Position numbers and translations under genes: made by a program. From Chryseobacterium sp. R2A-55 (GTDB lineage: Bacteria; Bacteroidota; Bacteroidia; Flavobacteriales; Weeksellaceae), in contig NZ_JACBFP010000007.1 of assembly GCF_021401085.1 (NCBI RefSeq), positions 1-64,000 on the forward strand: a stretch of 64,000 nt of DNA, given 5' to 3'. Positions within the stretch are counted from its first letter, which is position 1; each line of letters starts with the position of its first letter. The notes beneath the pieces were generated by a model. That model saw only the letters and a program-made list of their open reading frames with translations. It was not told the origin of the DNA and ran no database searches. Shown here piece after piece: positions 9,928 through 18,752 of this stretch.

Positions 9928-10506
9928 ATGGAAAAAATCATTGATCTTTTAGCAGGTTTACAGAGACCATTCATCAATTTTTTAAGAATCGGAATATTCA
10001 TCGTCATGGCGTGGATCGGCGGTTTAAAAGCCTTTCAATACGAAGCGGACGGCATTATTCCGTTTGTGGCCAACTCGCCGTTCATGAGCTTCATGCTCAA
10101 GAGTAAGGTAAGCGATGTAGACAATTACAAACTGCACAAAAACAAGGAAGGTGAAGTGATTCCCGAAAATATCCAATGGCATAAAGCCAACGGAACTTAC
10201 GTTTTCTCTTATGGTTTGGGCACCGTGATTGTGGTTTTGGGAATTTTGGTTCTGCTCGGAATCTGGTTTCCGAAAATCGGTATATGGGGTGGAATTTTAA
10301 CTTTTGGAATGTCCATCGTTACGCTGAGTTTCCTGATTACCACTCCGGAAACCTGGGTCCCGAATTTGGGTGGTCCTGATTTCGGATTCCCGTACTTATC
10401 GGCAGCAGGAAGACTGGTTGTGAAGGATGTGATTATGATGGGAGCAGGTCTTGTAGTGGCATCGGAATCAGCAAAAAGAATAAAGTTCAGAAGAGAAGTG
10501 GCTTAA
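9928..10506 (+). CDS. YkgB/RclC (DUF417) family membrane protein
   Basis: Inner-membrane protein of 192 residues with four predicted membrane segments (FLRIGIFIVMAWIGGLKAF; GTVIVVLGILVLLGIWF; IWGGILTFGMSIVTLSFLI; VVKDVIMMGAGLVVASE). FQYEADGIIPFVANSP and the conserved GRLVVKD near the end identify the DUF417 family. The E. coli member RclC takes part in resistance to reactive chlorine species. The start at 9928 was chosen because the frame upstream is AT-rich leader containing a hairpin. A terminator at 10553 follows. Confidence 0.9.
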   Translation: MEKIIDLLAGLQRPFINFLRIGIFIVMAWIGGLKAFQYEADGIIPFVANSPFMSFMLKSKVSDVDNYKLHKNKEGEVIPENIQWHKANGTYVFSYGLGTVIVVLGILVLLGIWFPKIGIWGGILTFGMSIVTLSFLITTPETWVPNLGGPDFGFPYLSAAGRLVVKDVIMMGAGLVVASESAKRIKFRREVA

Positions 10507-10552
10507 TAAGTGATTTCAAATTTTTCATAGTTTAGTTTTTTAGTATTAATTG

Positions 10553-10586
10553 AAATTTCCCGCTGCACAGGCGGGAAATTTTGTTT
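10553..10586. terminator. Bidirectional terminator
   Basis: Perfect 11-bp stem AAATTTCCCGC/GCGGGAAATTT with loop TGCACAG between the convergent ykgB-like and rluB genes. Confidence 0.85.
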
Positions 10587-10602
10587 TTAAACTCAGCGAT
10601 TT

Positions 10603-11700
10603 TTAGAGCATCTTCAAATTGTTCACTTCCAATTCGGTCAGAATTCTCCAATAGCCACGTTTTACGTTCTTTTTGGTCAATCCCGCGAACATCACCCGAT
10701 CGAGCGCTTCCACTTCATAACCCAACTTCTGGAAAATTCTTCTCACCACACGATTCCAACCGATGTGGATTTCGATGCCCACTTCATTCTTAGGTTTCCC
10801 GTCGATATAGGAGATATGATCCACTTCGGCAACTCCCTCTTCAAGTCGGATACCTTCTGCAATAGCGTTGAGATCGGCTCTGTCGAGTTTTCTATCCAAA
10901 GTGACATGGTAGATTTTCTTCATATTAAACGATGGATGCGTCAACTTTTTGGTCAAATGTCCATCGTTGGTCAAAAGGATGACACCGGTGGTGGTTCTAT
11001 CTAGTCTTCCCACTGGAAAAAGTCTGTATGGTGAAGCGTTTGCCACCAAGTCCATCACTGTTTTTCTGGCTTTTTCATCTTTCGTGGTAGAAATATAACC
11101 TTTCGGCTTATTCAGCAAAACGTAAACCGGTTTTTCGGGGGTAATTCCCTGTCCGTCAAAAACCACTTTATCTGTTTTCTGAACCTGGTACCCCATTTCG
11201 GTGATCACTACTCCATTCACCTGGACCAATCCCTGGGTGATTAACTCATCGGCTTCTCTTCTGGAACAGATTCCGGAATTGGCGATGTACTTGTTCAGAC
11301 GAATCGTGTCTTTGTGCAAATCCTTGTCAATCTTATTCAGTTTTCTCCTTTGAACAAAAGATTTTGCGCGGTCCTCGTTTTTATCGTCAAATTTATTGAA
11401 TGGTTTTTTCGGCCCGAATTTTCGGTCGCCTTTTTCGTATTTATCCCGGGTATCAAAAGATTTGCCGGTTCTTTTCCCGGCTGGTTTTCTTGCCGTTCTT
11501 TCAATTGATCTCTCGAAAGTCTTTGCTTCAGATTGGGACAACAGTCTTGGTTCTCTTTTGGATTTGGATGGCTTGGTTTCCTCTGAATCTTCAGATTTTT
11601 TTGGTCGAGAGGAAGCAGTTCGCGAACTTCCACCGGTTGGTCTTGCTGGTCTGGAAGAAGTTATTCTCGGTCTTTTAGGTTTTTCTTGGTCTCGGCTCAT
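10603..11700 (-). CDS. rluB: rRNA pseudouridine synthase, RluB/RsuA family
   Basis: Converts uridine to pseudouridine in ribosomal RNA, probably 23S. Residues 1-125 are a Lys/Arg/Ser-rich, disordered tail typical of Bacteroidota members (PKRPRITSSRPARPTGGSSR). An S4 RNA-binding domain follows (IRLNKYIANSGICSRREADE), then the synthase domain with catalytic Asp in GRLDRTTTGVILLTNDG. The C-terminal NRVVRRIFQKLGYEVEALDR motif is typical of this subfamily. TATCTTTG at 11726-11719 (minus) is its likely promoter. Confidence 0.95.
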   Translation of the reverse strand: MSRDQEKPKRPRITSSRPARPTGGSSRTASSRPKKSEDSEETKPSKSKREPRLLSQSEAKTFERSIERTARKPAGKRTGKSFDTRDKYEKGDRKFGPKKPFNKFDDKNEDRAKSFVQRRKLNKIDKDLHKDTIRLNKYIANSGICSRREADELITQGLVQVNGVVITEMGYQVQKTDKVVFDGQGITPEKPVYVLLNKPKGYISTTKDEKARKTVMDLVANASPYRLFPVGRLDRTTTGVILLTNDGHLTKKLTHPSFNMKKIYHVTLDRKLDRADLNAIAEGIRLEEGVAEVDHISYIDGKPKNEVGIEIHIGWNRVVRRIFQKLGYEVEALDRVMFAGLTKKNVKRGYWRILTELEVNNLKML

Positions 11701-11889
11701 TTTCTGAAAATTTTTTGCAAAGATAGGGTTTTAGGAATTGCGAAGTACGAAATTGGAAACAGGTAATTTGACGTACGCATTGAAAATACCTGAAAGATGT
11801 TTTTCCAAAGAGTTCACCCGCCATTCAAAATTTAGCTCTTTCATTAATCATAGGTATTTCCCATCTTCCTTTCGGAAGTCAGATCTCGT

Positions 11890-11945
11890 AATTCCGTCCG
11901 ATAGTTATCGGGATCGCAATTCGTAATTCGTATTTCTTAATTCAT
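11890..11945. repeat. Palindromic intergenic repeat
   Basis: CCGATA (11898-11903) and TATCGG (11906-11911) form a short palindrome, next to tandem copies of an AATTCGTA-like unit (11917-11945). Such CCGATA..TATCGG palindromes are frequent in Flavobacteriia. The repeat runs into the 3' end of the UbiA gene. Confidence 0.45.
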
Positions 11946-12846
11946 ATTTCTGTTGGATTCCATCTGCTAACATCGCAAAAATTCCTACCAGCATCCAGAT
12001 CCGCAAAATATTCAGATTAAAGAATTTGGAATATTTCGTTTGATGGAGAATCAGATACACTGAAAGAATCTGCACGAAAATACTGGCGGCAAAATAATAA
12101 CTCAGGATACTGTGCAAACCCTTTTCGGTAACGATTAACGCCGAAATTATCTGCGCCAAAATGAGCAGCGAGATCACCATCAACCGAGTTACTTTCCTGC
12201 TAAAGAAATTGGGGATTGTGGTATAACCGAAGACCCTATCTACATTTTTTGTCAAAGTATCTTTGATGATGTCGATGATTAAAAGCATCAGAAACAGAAA
12301 AACTGCCATCAGAAAGACTTTCATGGAAAAAGTCTGGTAATAGACCAACATTCCGAAAAAAGGATAAAGCGTTAAACTCACAAAAGTGAAATTGTTTACC
12401 ATCAAAATCTTACTCAGCTTATGGCTGTAAAACCACATCACAAACTGGTAGATCAGGAAAAAGAAGAAAACCCGGGTCGAAATCAAAAATGCTATAGTGA
12501 GTGAAACCGTATTCAGCAGCAGATAGGCGTAGAGGAAATATTTCTGCTGCAGGAAGGTTTGAAGTCTTGTTCGGAACGGTTTGGTGATCCGGTCTTTTTC
12601 CCTGTCGTAAAACTGGTTGATAATTCCGCCCGCCAAAATGCTAAGCACCGCACAAAAAATAATTCCATGAACCCGGAAATCAAACACAAAATTCCGGAGA
12701 CTTTCCTCCTGGTTAAAAAGGAAAAACGTGGAAACATACAGCGCGAAAGTGAGCAGAACCGCCACAAAAACTCTGGCTCCCAACAGGAAACCAACAAATT
12801 GCGAAATTCTGTAAACCATGGGATTTTTCATTTTTAAGCCGAACAA
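11905..12846 (-). CDS. UbiA-family prenyltransferase
   Basis: Integral membrane prenyltransferase of 313 residues with about eight membrane segments. The first Asp-rich motif is NQFYDREKDRIT near residue 82 and the second is IIDIIKDTLTKNVDR near 190; both bind the Mg-diphosphate of the polyprenyl donor. Bacteroidota members are usually annotated as geranylgeranylglycerol-phosphate geranylgeranyltransferase-like, but the acceptor is not evident. Mevalonate kinase lies immediately upstream, which fits isoprenoid use. The last dozen residues (KYELRNTNYELRSR) are encoded by the AATTCGTA repeat tract, so the natural end was probably extended. Confidence 0.85.
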   Translation of the reverse strand: MFGLKMKNPMVYRISQFVGFLLGARVFVAVLLTFALYVSTFFLFNQEESLRNFVFDFRVHGIIFCAVLSILAGGIINQFYDREKDRITKPFRTRLQTFLQQKYFLYAYLLLNTVSLTIAFLISTRVFFFFLIYQFVMWFYSHKLSKILMVNNFTFVSLTLYPFFGMLVYYQTFSMKVFLMAVFLFLMLLIIDIIKDTLTKNVDRVFGYTTIPNFFSRKVTRLMVISLLILAQIISALIVTEKGLHSILSYYFAASIFVQILSVYLILHQTKYSKFFNLNILRIWMLVGIFAMLADGIQQKYELRNTNYELRSR

Positions 12847-12882
12847 ATTAAATAATGAATAAAGTTGATTCGACTTAAATTG

Positions 12883-13809
12883 TTAGAATCGGTAAATCAC
12901 TTCCTTGTTGAAACCTTCCAGCATTTTTTCGGCTTTCTGGTAATCTCTGGTGAAGCCCAAAATATAACCGCCGCCGCCGCTTCCGCAGAGTTTAAGGTAA
13001 TAGGCGTTCGTATCGAGGCCATCTTTCCATATATTGACGATGCTTTCCGGGATCATCGGCTTGAAATGTTCGTATGCCCAAACCGAAAGGTTTTTCAGGT
13101 TTCTGAACAGCGGATTCATTTCTTTTTTCAGGAATGCGTCGATGCATGCGTTGTTATAACGGATGAATTCTTCTTTCAAGGTTTTTCTGAATCCTTCGGT
13201 CTTCATTTTTTCAAAGAAAATCTGCACCATGGGTCCGGTTTCACCAGTCATTCCGGAGTCGATCAAGAATATCGCGCCTTTTCCCTCCGCACTTGCCGGG
13301 ATGGAAACTTTGTCCACATTCTCTTTATTTTCAATAAGAATCGGAAGGTTCATATAACAGATCAACGGATCAATTCCGGAACTTTTTCCATGGAAGAAGC
13401 TTTCCATCTCGCCGAAAACTTTTTTCAAATCTTTCAGCTCGTCTTTGGAAATGGTTTCCGGTTGAAGCTTGTTCACCGAATATTTCTCGAAAATGGCTGC
13501 CACCAAAGCACCGGAACTTCCAACTCCATAACCTTGCGGAATATTGGAATCGAAGAAAAGACCATTATTGATATCATTTTGGAACGCAGAAATATGGAGT
13601 TTGAATTTTTCGGTAAGTTCAAGATTTTTCAGATAATCCGCATATTTCTGCAAAGATGAGTTCGACTTCTTCTCGAAATCATTCGCCAAATCCGAAAACT
13701 TCAGCGTGCCTTTGTAGTAACTGTAAGGCAAGGTCAAACCCTGGGAATCTTCGATGATTCCGTATTCGCCGAACAGCAGGATTTTAGCGTAAAACAAAGG
13801 ATTGGTCAT
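12883..13809 (-). CDS. mvk: GHMP kinase, mevalonate kinase-like
   Basis: ATP-dependent kinase of 308 residues, most likely phosphorylating mevalonate in the mevalonate route to isopentenyl diphosphate. GHMP motifs are visible: AKILLFGEYGIIED at 8-21, the ATP-binding PQGYGVGSSGALVAA, and the C-terminal LCGSGGGGYILGF. A -7 element TATCTTTG lies at 13846-13839 (minus). The gene lies 36 bp before the UbiA gene on the same strand. The other mevalonate-pathway kinases and the decarboxylase are not next to it. Confidence 0.88.
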   Translation of the reverse strand: MTNPLFYAKILLFGEYGIIEDSQGLTLPYSYYKGTLKFSDLANDFEKKSNSSLQKYADYLKNLELTEKFKLHISAFQNDINNGLFFDSNIPQGYGVGSSGALVAAIFEKYSVNKLQPETISKDELKDLKKVFGEMESFFHGKSSGIDPLICYMNLPILIENKENVDKVSIPASAEGKGAIFLIDSGMTGETGPMVQIFFEKMKTEGFRKTLKEEFIRYNNACIDAFLKKEMNPLFRNLKNLSVWAYEHFKPMIPESIVNIWKDGLDTNAYYLKLCGSGGGGYILGFTRDYQKAEKMLEGFNKEVIYRF

Positions 13810-13962
13810 ATTTCGATTAACCTCTTGATTTTATGGGGCAAAGATACGGAAAAATTTGTTTGAACTAAGTTTCCGTATTCCGGAAAATCAATTACATCTT
13901 CAATATCTCTTTCCATTTATAAAACCCATACATTTTGATTTCATTTTTATGAAACATGAAAA

Positions 13963-14190
13963 TTATTCGATAACCTTTCTATGGAAATTCCCGCCAAATT
14001 TCATGATGGATTCTGCTGAAATACCGTAATTCCCATATCCGCCATTCAGTTCTAACATTTTCCCGGAAAATTTCGCCCATGATTCAGATTTTCCCAATCG
14101 CATGTTCAGATGGGGAAAAAAGAGTCCTAAAATATCCGTCAATTTTTCCTTGAGGGACGAATCAGACGGGATGATTAAGGTTTCCATCAA
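13963..14190 (-). CDS. Hypothetical protein, 75 residues
   Basis: Short open frame beginning MMETLIIPSDSSLKEKLTDI, an opening similar to that of small Bacteroidota DUF2683/antitoxin-like proteins (METxI.P....L), with an unfamiliar remainder (GKMLELNGGYGNYGISAES). No signal peptide or membrane segment. It lies between mevalonate kinase and an MFS gene on the same strand. It may be a real small gene or a remnant. Confidence 0.35.
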   Translation of the reverse strand: MMETLIIPSDSSLKEKLTDILGLFFPHLNMRLGKSESWAKFSGKMLELNGGYGNYGISAESIMKFGGNFHRKVIE

Positions 14191-14240
14191 TTGGAATTCA
14201 GAACCAATTTAAAAAATAAATAAGGATCATTCTTAAATTC

Positions 14241-15716
14241 CTAATCCACCTCCTTCTCCTTGACCACTTTCAACTTGACAAACCGGATCAAAAGCAGTCC
14301 CACAAAGAAAAACACCGACATTGATAATGCTGAGTAACGCATATTGTGGTATTTCTCAATCATGGTGGCAAAGATGAAAGTTCCCAAGATAATGGCAATT
14401 TTTTCGAGGACGTCGTAGAAACTGAAGTACGTAGTATTGTCCATTCCGTCTTCAGGAAGCAGTTTGGAATAGGTGGAACGCGACATTGCCTGCAAGCCGC
14501 CCATCACCAAACCGATGATCCCGGCTATTCCGTAAAACTGGTACTCCACGTTCGGGTTTTCTTTCTTGAGATAATACGCAGACAAACACGCTACAATCCA
14601 AAGGATAACCGCGATTGAAATCACATTTTTGTTGCCGATCTTTCGGGAAAGCCTGGAGAAAATCACCGCACCTACAATTGCAATGATCTGGATGATTAAA
14701 AGTGTCATAATCAGTTTTTCCTGCGCCATATTGATCTCACTTTTCCCGAAAAGCGTCGCCATAAGGAAAATCGTCTGCATTCCCACACTGTAAAAGAAGA
14801 AACTGGAAAGGAAGAATTTCAGGTTTCTGTCTTTGAACAATTTATTTCCAACCTTGAACAATTCGCGGAAACTTTGCCTGGTAATGTCAATATAGAAAGC
14901 GACATTATCTTTCAACACTTCCCAGAATCCACCCTGTTCTTCATGTTTTTTGAAAATATTTTTATAGTTCAGCAAGACCAAGTCTTTCGGAAGCTGGTCC
15001 TTCACATTCCCGAATTGCGGCAAATGTTTGAATGTATATTGCGAAAAACCAAACCACCATGCCCCTGTCAACAGGAAAGAAATTCGGGTATAGATTTTTG
15101 CCTGTTCCGCATCTTTCGCCAGGACCTGGATCATGACCAGACATATAATCACCAAAATCACCGAACCGATATACCCGTAAACATAACCTTTTGCGGAAAG
15201 TGCATCCTGCTTGTCCGGTGTCGCAATGTCAGGTAAGAACGAGTTGTAAAACACCAAACTCCCCCAAAATCCCACACTTGCCGTAATACTGAACAACAAT
15301 CCCAGGAAAACGTTCTGCATGCCCGTAAACATCGCTAATCCCATACAGGAAGTCGCGCCAAGATAGCAGAAAAACTGCAGAAAAGATTTCTTGTTCCCAA
15401 TTGTATCTGCCAAAGATGACAAAATCGGTGACAATACCACCACAATCAGAAAAGAAATGGTGAGTGAATAGCCATAAACCGCATCCGGTTGATATTCCGT
15501 GCCAAAAATATTGATGGTGTAGCGTTCCGGAACCTTGATCCATTTTCCGGTTTCCTGCACGAATTCACTCTTCTCCCGAATGGTGGTGAGAATCGAGAAA
15601 TAGATCGGGAAAATCGTGGAAGTGATTACTAATGAATAAACGGAATTTGCCCAATCATAAAGCGCCCACGCTTTCATTATTCTGGGGTTGTTCTTAATCG
15701 ATGTTTCGGGTTTCAT
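14241..15716 (-). CDS. MFS transporter, UMF1 (Atg22-like) family
   Basis: Membrane transporter of 491 residues with about 12 segments. The N-terminus KAWALYDWANSVYSLVITST is diagnostic of the UMF1 subfamily of major facilitators. Other family blocks are LSPILSSLADTIGNKKSFLQ, GYVYGYIGSVILVI and GLVMGGLQAMSRSTYSKLLP, the last with the loop arginine-serine pattern. The substrate is not known for bacterial members. It appears to be transcribed alone. Confidence 0.92.
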   Translation of the reverse strand: MKPETSIKNNPRIMKAWALYDWANSVYSLVITSTIFPIYFSILTTIREKSEFVQETGKWIKVPERYTINIFGTEYQPDAVYGYSLTISFLIVVVLSPILSSLADTIGNKKSFLQFFCYLGATSCMGLAMFTGMQNVFLGLLFSITASVGFWGSLVFYNSFLPDIATPDKQDALSAKGYVYGYIGSVILVIICLVMIQVLAKDAEQAKIYTRISFLLTGAWWFGFSQYTFKHLPQFGNVKDQLPKDLVLLNYKNIFKKHEEQGGFWEVLKDNVAFYIDITRQSFRELFKVGNKLFKDRNLKFFLSSFFFYSVGMQTIFLMATLFGKSEINMAQEKLIMTLLIIQIIAIVGAVIFSRLSRKIGNKNVISIAVILWIVACLSAYYLKKENPNVEYQFYGIAGIIGLVMGGLQAMSRSTYSKLLPEDGMDNTTYFSFYDVLEKIAIILGTFIFATMIEKYHNMRYSALSMSVFFFVGLLLIRFVKLKVVKEKEVD

Positions 15717-15745
15717 AATTCTGGTTTCAGGTTTCTGGTTTCAAG

Positions 15746-16186
15746 TTTCAAGTTGAGTCCAGCTCTTATTTGAAGTTGTTTCCTTTAATTTCGGAATTTT
15801 GCAAATAAACAATAAAGTTTTTGATTTTTCCACTGAGGCACTGATATTCTTCCAGCAGCTGATTAACATCTTTTTCAAGGATATATTCAAAATCAAAAGC
15901 ACGGTACCATTGAGATTTTGTTTCTCCGCAAAAACCTTTTGCAATGGAAGGAAACTGCTCAAACTCACTGTTTCTATCTCTTTCGCAACCTTCTGCAATA
16001 GGGTCCATCACCAAACCTGAAGATGCAAATATTTGATTTCGAAATTTGAAATCATTATTAAAACTGCTCTTTTTGGAAGGTTTAAAAACATTAACACAAA
16101 GCTTTCCAGCGGTTTGCCCAATTTCCAAATCCTCAAACCTTTTAATGGTAGCCACATTCGTGCATTTTTAATGTATCAACTTGAAA
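15746..16186. repeat. 11-bp inverted repeats flanking the four-helix-bundle gene
   Basis: TTTCAAGTTGA at 15746-15756 and its exact reverse complement TCAACTTGAAA at 16176-16186 bracket the gene at 15766-16155, about 10 and 20 bp outside it. The left copy lies in a short run of GGTTTCAAGTTTC-like tandem units (15722-15756). Confidence 0.6.
15766..16155 (-). CDS. Four-helix-bundle protein (23S rRNA intervening-sequence/bAvd-like)
   Basis: Protein of 129 residues. FEDLEIGQTA at the start and the central ASSGLVMDPIAEGCERDRNS with FPSIAKGFCGETKSQWYRAF match the family signature (SGSIMDNIAEGFERGGNxEF...IAKGS.GET.SQLYRALD). Several normally invariant positions are changed (SIMDN to LVMDP, FL to FP, SC to FC, QL to QW), which suggests relaxed constraint. 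Such genes are scattered singly in Bacteroidota; a general role is not established. It is bracketed by 11-bp inverted repeats. Confidence 0.8.
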   Translation of the reverse strand: MATIKRFEDLEIGQTAGKLCVNVFKPSKKSSFNNDFKFRNQIFASSGLVMDPIAEGCERDRNSEFEQFPSIAKGFCGETKSQWYRAFDFEYILEKDVNQLLEEYQCLSGKIKNFIVYLQNSEIKGNNFK

Positions 16187-16200
16187 CATGAAAACTGAAA

Positions 16201-17379
16201 CTACATATTTTCTATGACAATCGCACTTGCTCCTCCTCCACCATTGCAGATGGCGGCAGCACCGTATTTTCCGTTGTTTTGTTTGAGGACATTGATTAAG
16301 GTTACGATGATTCTGGAACCTGAACTTCCGAGTGGATGTCCCAGTGAAACAGCACCACCATTGACGTTTACTTTGGAGGCATCCAAACCGAGGATTTTGT
16401 TGTTGGCCAAACCTACCACTGCAAACGCTTCATTGAATTCAAAGAAATCGATGTCTGAAATCTGGAGATTTGCTTTTTCCAAAGCAATCGGAAGCGCTTT
16501 TGAAGGGGCGGTGGTAAACCATTCCGGCTCCTGTGCTGCGTCTGCGTAGGAAACGATTTTTGCCACAGGTTTCAAACCGAGTTCCTCCATTTTTTCCCCG
16601 GACATCAAGATTAACGCAGAAGCACCGTCATTTAAGGTGGAGGCGTTTGCAGCAGTTACGGTTCCATGGTCTTTCTGGAAAACGGTTGGCAAAGTTCCGA
16701 TGCGGTCGAAGTTGACGGATTTGTATTCTTCGTCTTCGCTGAAAATGATTGGCTCGCCTTTTCTTTGTGGGATTTCCACGGGAACAACCTCTTCTTTGAA
16801 CTTTCCTTCGCTCCAGGCTTTTGCGGAACGTTTATAAGATTCTATCGCGAAATTATCCTGGTCTTCTCTGGTGAGTCCGTATTCTGCTGCGCATTTTTCG
16901 GCGCAAACTCCCATATGGACTTTGTTGTAAACATCGGTCAAACCGTCGAGAACCATACCGTCCTGCATTTTCACATCCCCTAATTTTGTTGCATTTCTTG
17001 CGTTGTAGTAGTGAGGAACCGATGACATATTTTCCATTCCGCCTGCAACGACAATTTGCTGGTCGCCTGCTTTGATGGAATTGGCGGCCAACATCACGGA
17101 TTTCATTCCCGATGCGCAAACCTTATTGATGGTTGTTGCTGGAACCTTATTGGACAAACCTGCTCCCAAAGCTGCTTGCCGCGCGGGCGCCTGTCCTTCT
17201 CCTGCCTGAAGAACGTTTCCCATAAAAACCTCCTGCACCAGATTCGGGTCGAGATTGATTTTATCTAATGCGCCTTTGATTGCGGTGGAACCTAATTTTG
17301 TGGCCGGAACTCCTGCCAAACTTCCAAGGAAACTTCCCATGGGTGTTCTTGCTGCAGATACGATGAATACTTCTTTCAT
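16201..17379 (-). CDS. Acetyl-CoA C-acetyltransferase/acyltransferase (thiolase)
   Basis: Thiolase of 392 residues, the normal length. The nucleophilic Cys is C88 in INKVCASGMKS; the His loop is NVNGGAVSLGHPLGSSGSR, and the second Cys lies in AAICNGGGGASA. The NEAFA motif is also present. Whether it works in acetoacetyl-CoA synthesis (for the mevalonate route) or in degradation is not shown. It lacks the TATGCATGCATA operator seen before the fad and etf units, so it is probably not in that regulon. Confidence 0.94.
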   Translation of the reverse strand: MKEVFIVSAARTPMGSFLGSLAGVPATKLGSTAIKGALDKINLDPNLVQEVFMGNVLQAGEGQAPARQAALGAGLSNKVPATTINKVCASGMKSVMLAANSIKAGDQQIVVAGGMENMSSVPHYYNARNATKLGDVKMQDGMVLDGLTDVYNKVHMGVCAEKCAAEYGLTREDQDNFAIESYKRSAKAWSEGKFKEEVVPVEIPQRKGEPIIFSEDEEYKSVNFDRIGTLPTVFQKDHGTVTAANASTLNDGASALILMSGEKMEELGLKPVAKIVSYADAAQEPEWFTTAPSKALPIALEKANLQISDIDFFEFNEAFAVVGLANNKILGLDASKVNVNGGAVSLGHPLGSSGSRIIVTLINVLKQNNGKYGAAAICNGGGGASAIVIENM

Positions 17380-17433
17380 TATGATTTTATTTAATTAGAA
17401 ACTGTGGATTTTAACCTTGCCAAATTACGAAAA

Positions 17434-17466
17434 AAAACACACCCGATAAAAAGTGTGTTTTGCTTT
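17434..17466 (-). terminator. Terminator of the NupG-like gene
   Basis: Stem AAAACACAC (17434-17442)/GTGTGTTTT (17453-17461). The poly-A run on the plus strand before it becomes the U tract on the minus strand. Confidence 0.65.
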
Positions 17467-17477
17467 ATAAAAGTTAA

Positions 17478-18737
17478 CTAGTGCTTGATTTCTGCCAATT
17501 CCTCAGGATTGTGCTTGTGTTTGAACATAATGGCGAATAGGATCGCAATCACTAATGCGTATGTTGCAAAAAACAGCCAGATTTCATGCCACATTTTGTC
17601 GCCGTTTGGAAGGGTGAAATACTTTTGAATCAGCCAACCACTCACCAAACTTCCCATCACCGCTCCGAAACCGTTGGTCATCATCATAAACAAACCCTGT
17701 GCAGATGATCGGATCTTGTAATCAGTAGTGGTTTCCACAAAAAGAGAACCTGAAATATTGAAGAAATCGAAGGCCATGCCATAGACGATGCAGGAAAGAA
17801 TAATCAGTCCCAAACCGAATCCTACCGGAACGCCGAACGCGAACAGCCCAAACCTTAAAACCCACGCAAACATTGAAATCAGCATCACATTTTTGATTCC
17901 ATATTTTTTTAAGAAGAAAGGAATCGCAAGAATAAACAGTGTTTCAGAAATCTGCGAAATGGACATGATGATCGTGGAGCGTTTCACCATGAAACTCTCG
18001 GCATACTCCGGGATTTTACCGAAATCGGAAAGGAAAACATCCCCATACATATTGGTCAGCTGAAGCGCAGCACCCAAAAACATGGAGAACAGGAAGAATA
18101 ACGCCATCTTGTAGTCTTTAAATAAAGAAAAAGCGTTGAATCCGAGTTTTTCAGCTAAAGTTGCATCTTTTGGAATCAGGTTTTGCGGCGGGCATTTAGG
18201 CAAAGTAAATGCATAGATTCCCAAAACGATGGCAAAGACGGCCGCAATATCAAACTGAAAACCAGAGTCTTTGTTTCCGGTAAGGTTGGTAATCCACATC
18301 GCCACAATAAAGCCGATTGTTCCCCAAACCCTGATCGGTGGAAATTCTTTCACCACGTCAAAATTATTATTCTTCAGTACATAATACGCGATAGAGTTCG
18401 ACAGGGAAATCGTTGGCATATAAAACAACATTGCGATGAGCATGACCCAAAAAAAATTTTCGGGAGAAGTCACCGAAGGAAGAAAAAACAAAGTAATCCC
18501 GTAAAGAATATGCAGAATTCCGTATAATCTTTCCGCATTCATCCATCGGTCCGCGATAATTCCGGTTAAAGCGGGCATAAAGATCGAGGCGATTCCCAAA
18601 GTTGCGAACACTTTCCCAAACTCTTCCCCGCCCCATTGCTTGGTTCCAAACCAGTAAACACCGATGGTGATCAGCCACGCTCCCCAAACGAAAAACTGGA
18701 GAAATGACAGTACTGTCAATCTAAATTTTAAATTCAT
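17478..18737 (-). CDS. Nucleoside permease-like MFS transporter (NupG family)
   Basis: Membrane protein of 419 residues with about 12 segments. MNLKFRLTVLSFLQFFVWGA WLITIGVYW (two adjacent pieces) is the typical start of the nucleoside:H+ symporter family, followed by PALTGIIADRWMNAERLYG and PPIRVWGTIGFIVAMW. It probably imports nucleosides, but the specificity is inferred from family only. A bifunctional nuclease-family gene lies 15 bp upstream on the same strand, so the two may be cotranscribed. Confidence 0.88.
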   Translation of the reverse strand: MNLKFRLTVLSFLQFFVWGAWLITIGVYWFGTKQWGGEEFGKVFATLGIASIFMPALTGIIADRWMNAERLYGILHILYGITLFFLPSVTSPENFFWVMLIAMLFYMPTISLSNSIAYYVLKNNNFDVVKEFPPIRVWGTIGFIVAMWITNLTGNKDSGFQFDIAAVFAIVLGIYAFTLPKCPPQNLIPKDATLAEKLGFNAFSLFKDYKMALFFLFSMFLGAALQLTNMYGDVFLSDFGKIPEYAESFMVKRSTIIMSISQISETLFILAIPFFLKKYGIKNVMLISMFAWVLRFGLFAFGVPVGFGLGLIILSCIVYGMAFDFFNISGSLFVETTTDYKIRSSAQGLFMMMTNGFGAVMGSLVSGWLIQKYFTLPNGDKMWHEIWLFFATYALVIAILFAIMFKHKHNPEELAEIKH

Positions 18738-18752
18738 ATAGTTGCTAAAATA

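Noticed and set aside
12865-13659. 264-codon plus-strand frame
   Set aside because: It lies antisense to mevalonate kinase, whose GHMP motifs are on the minus strand; the long frame follows from codon bias.
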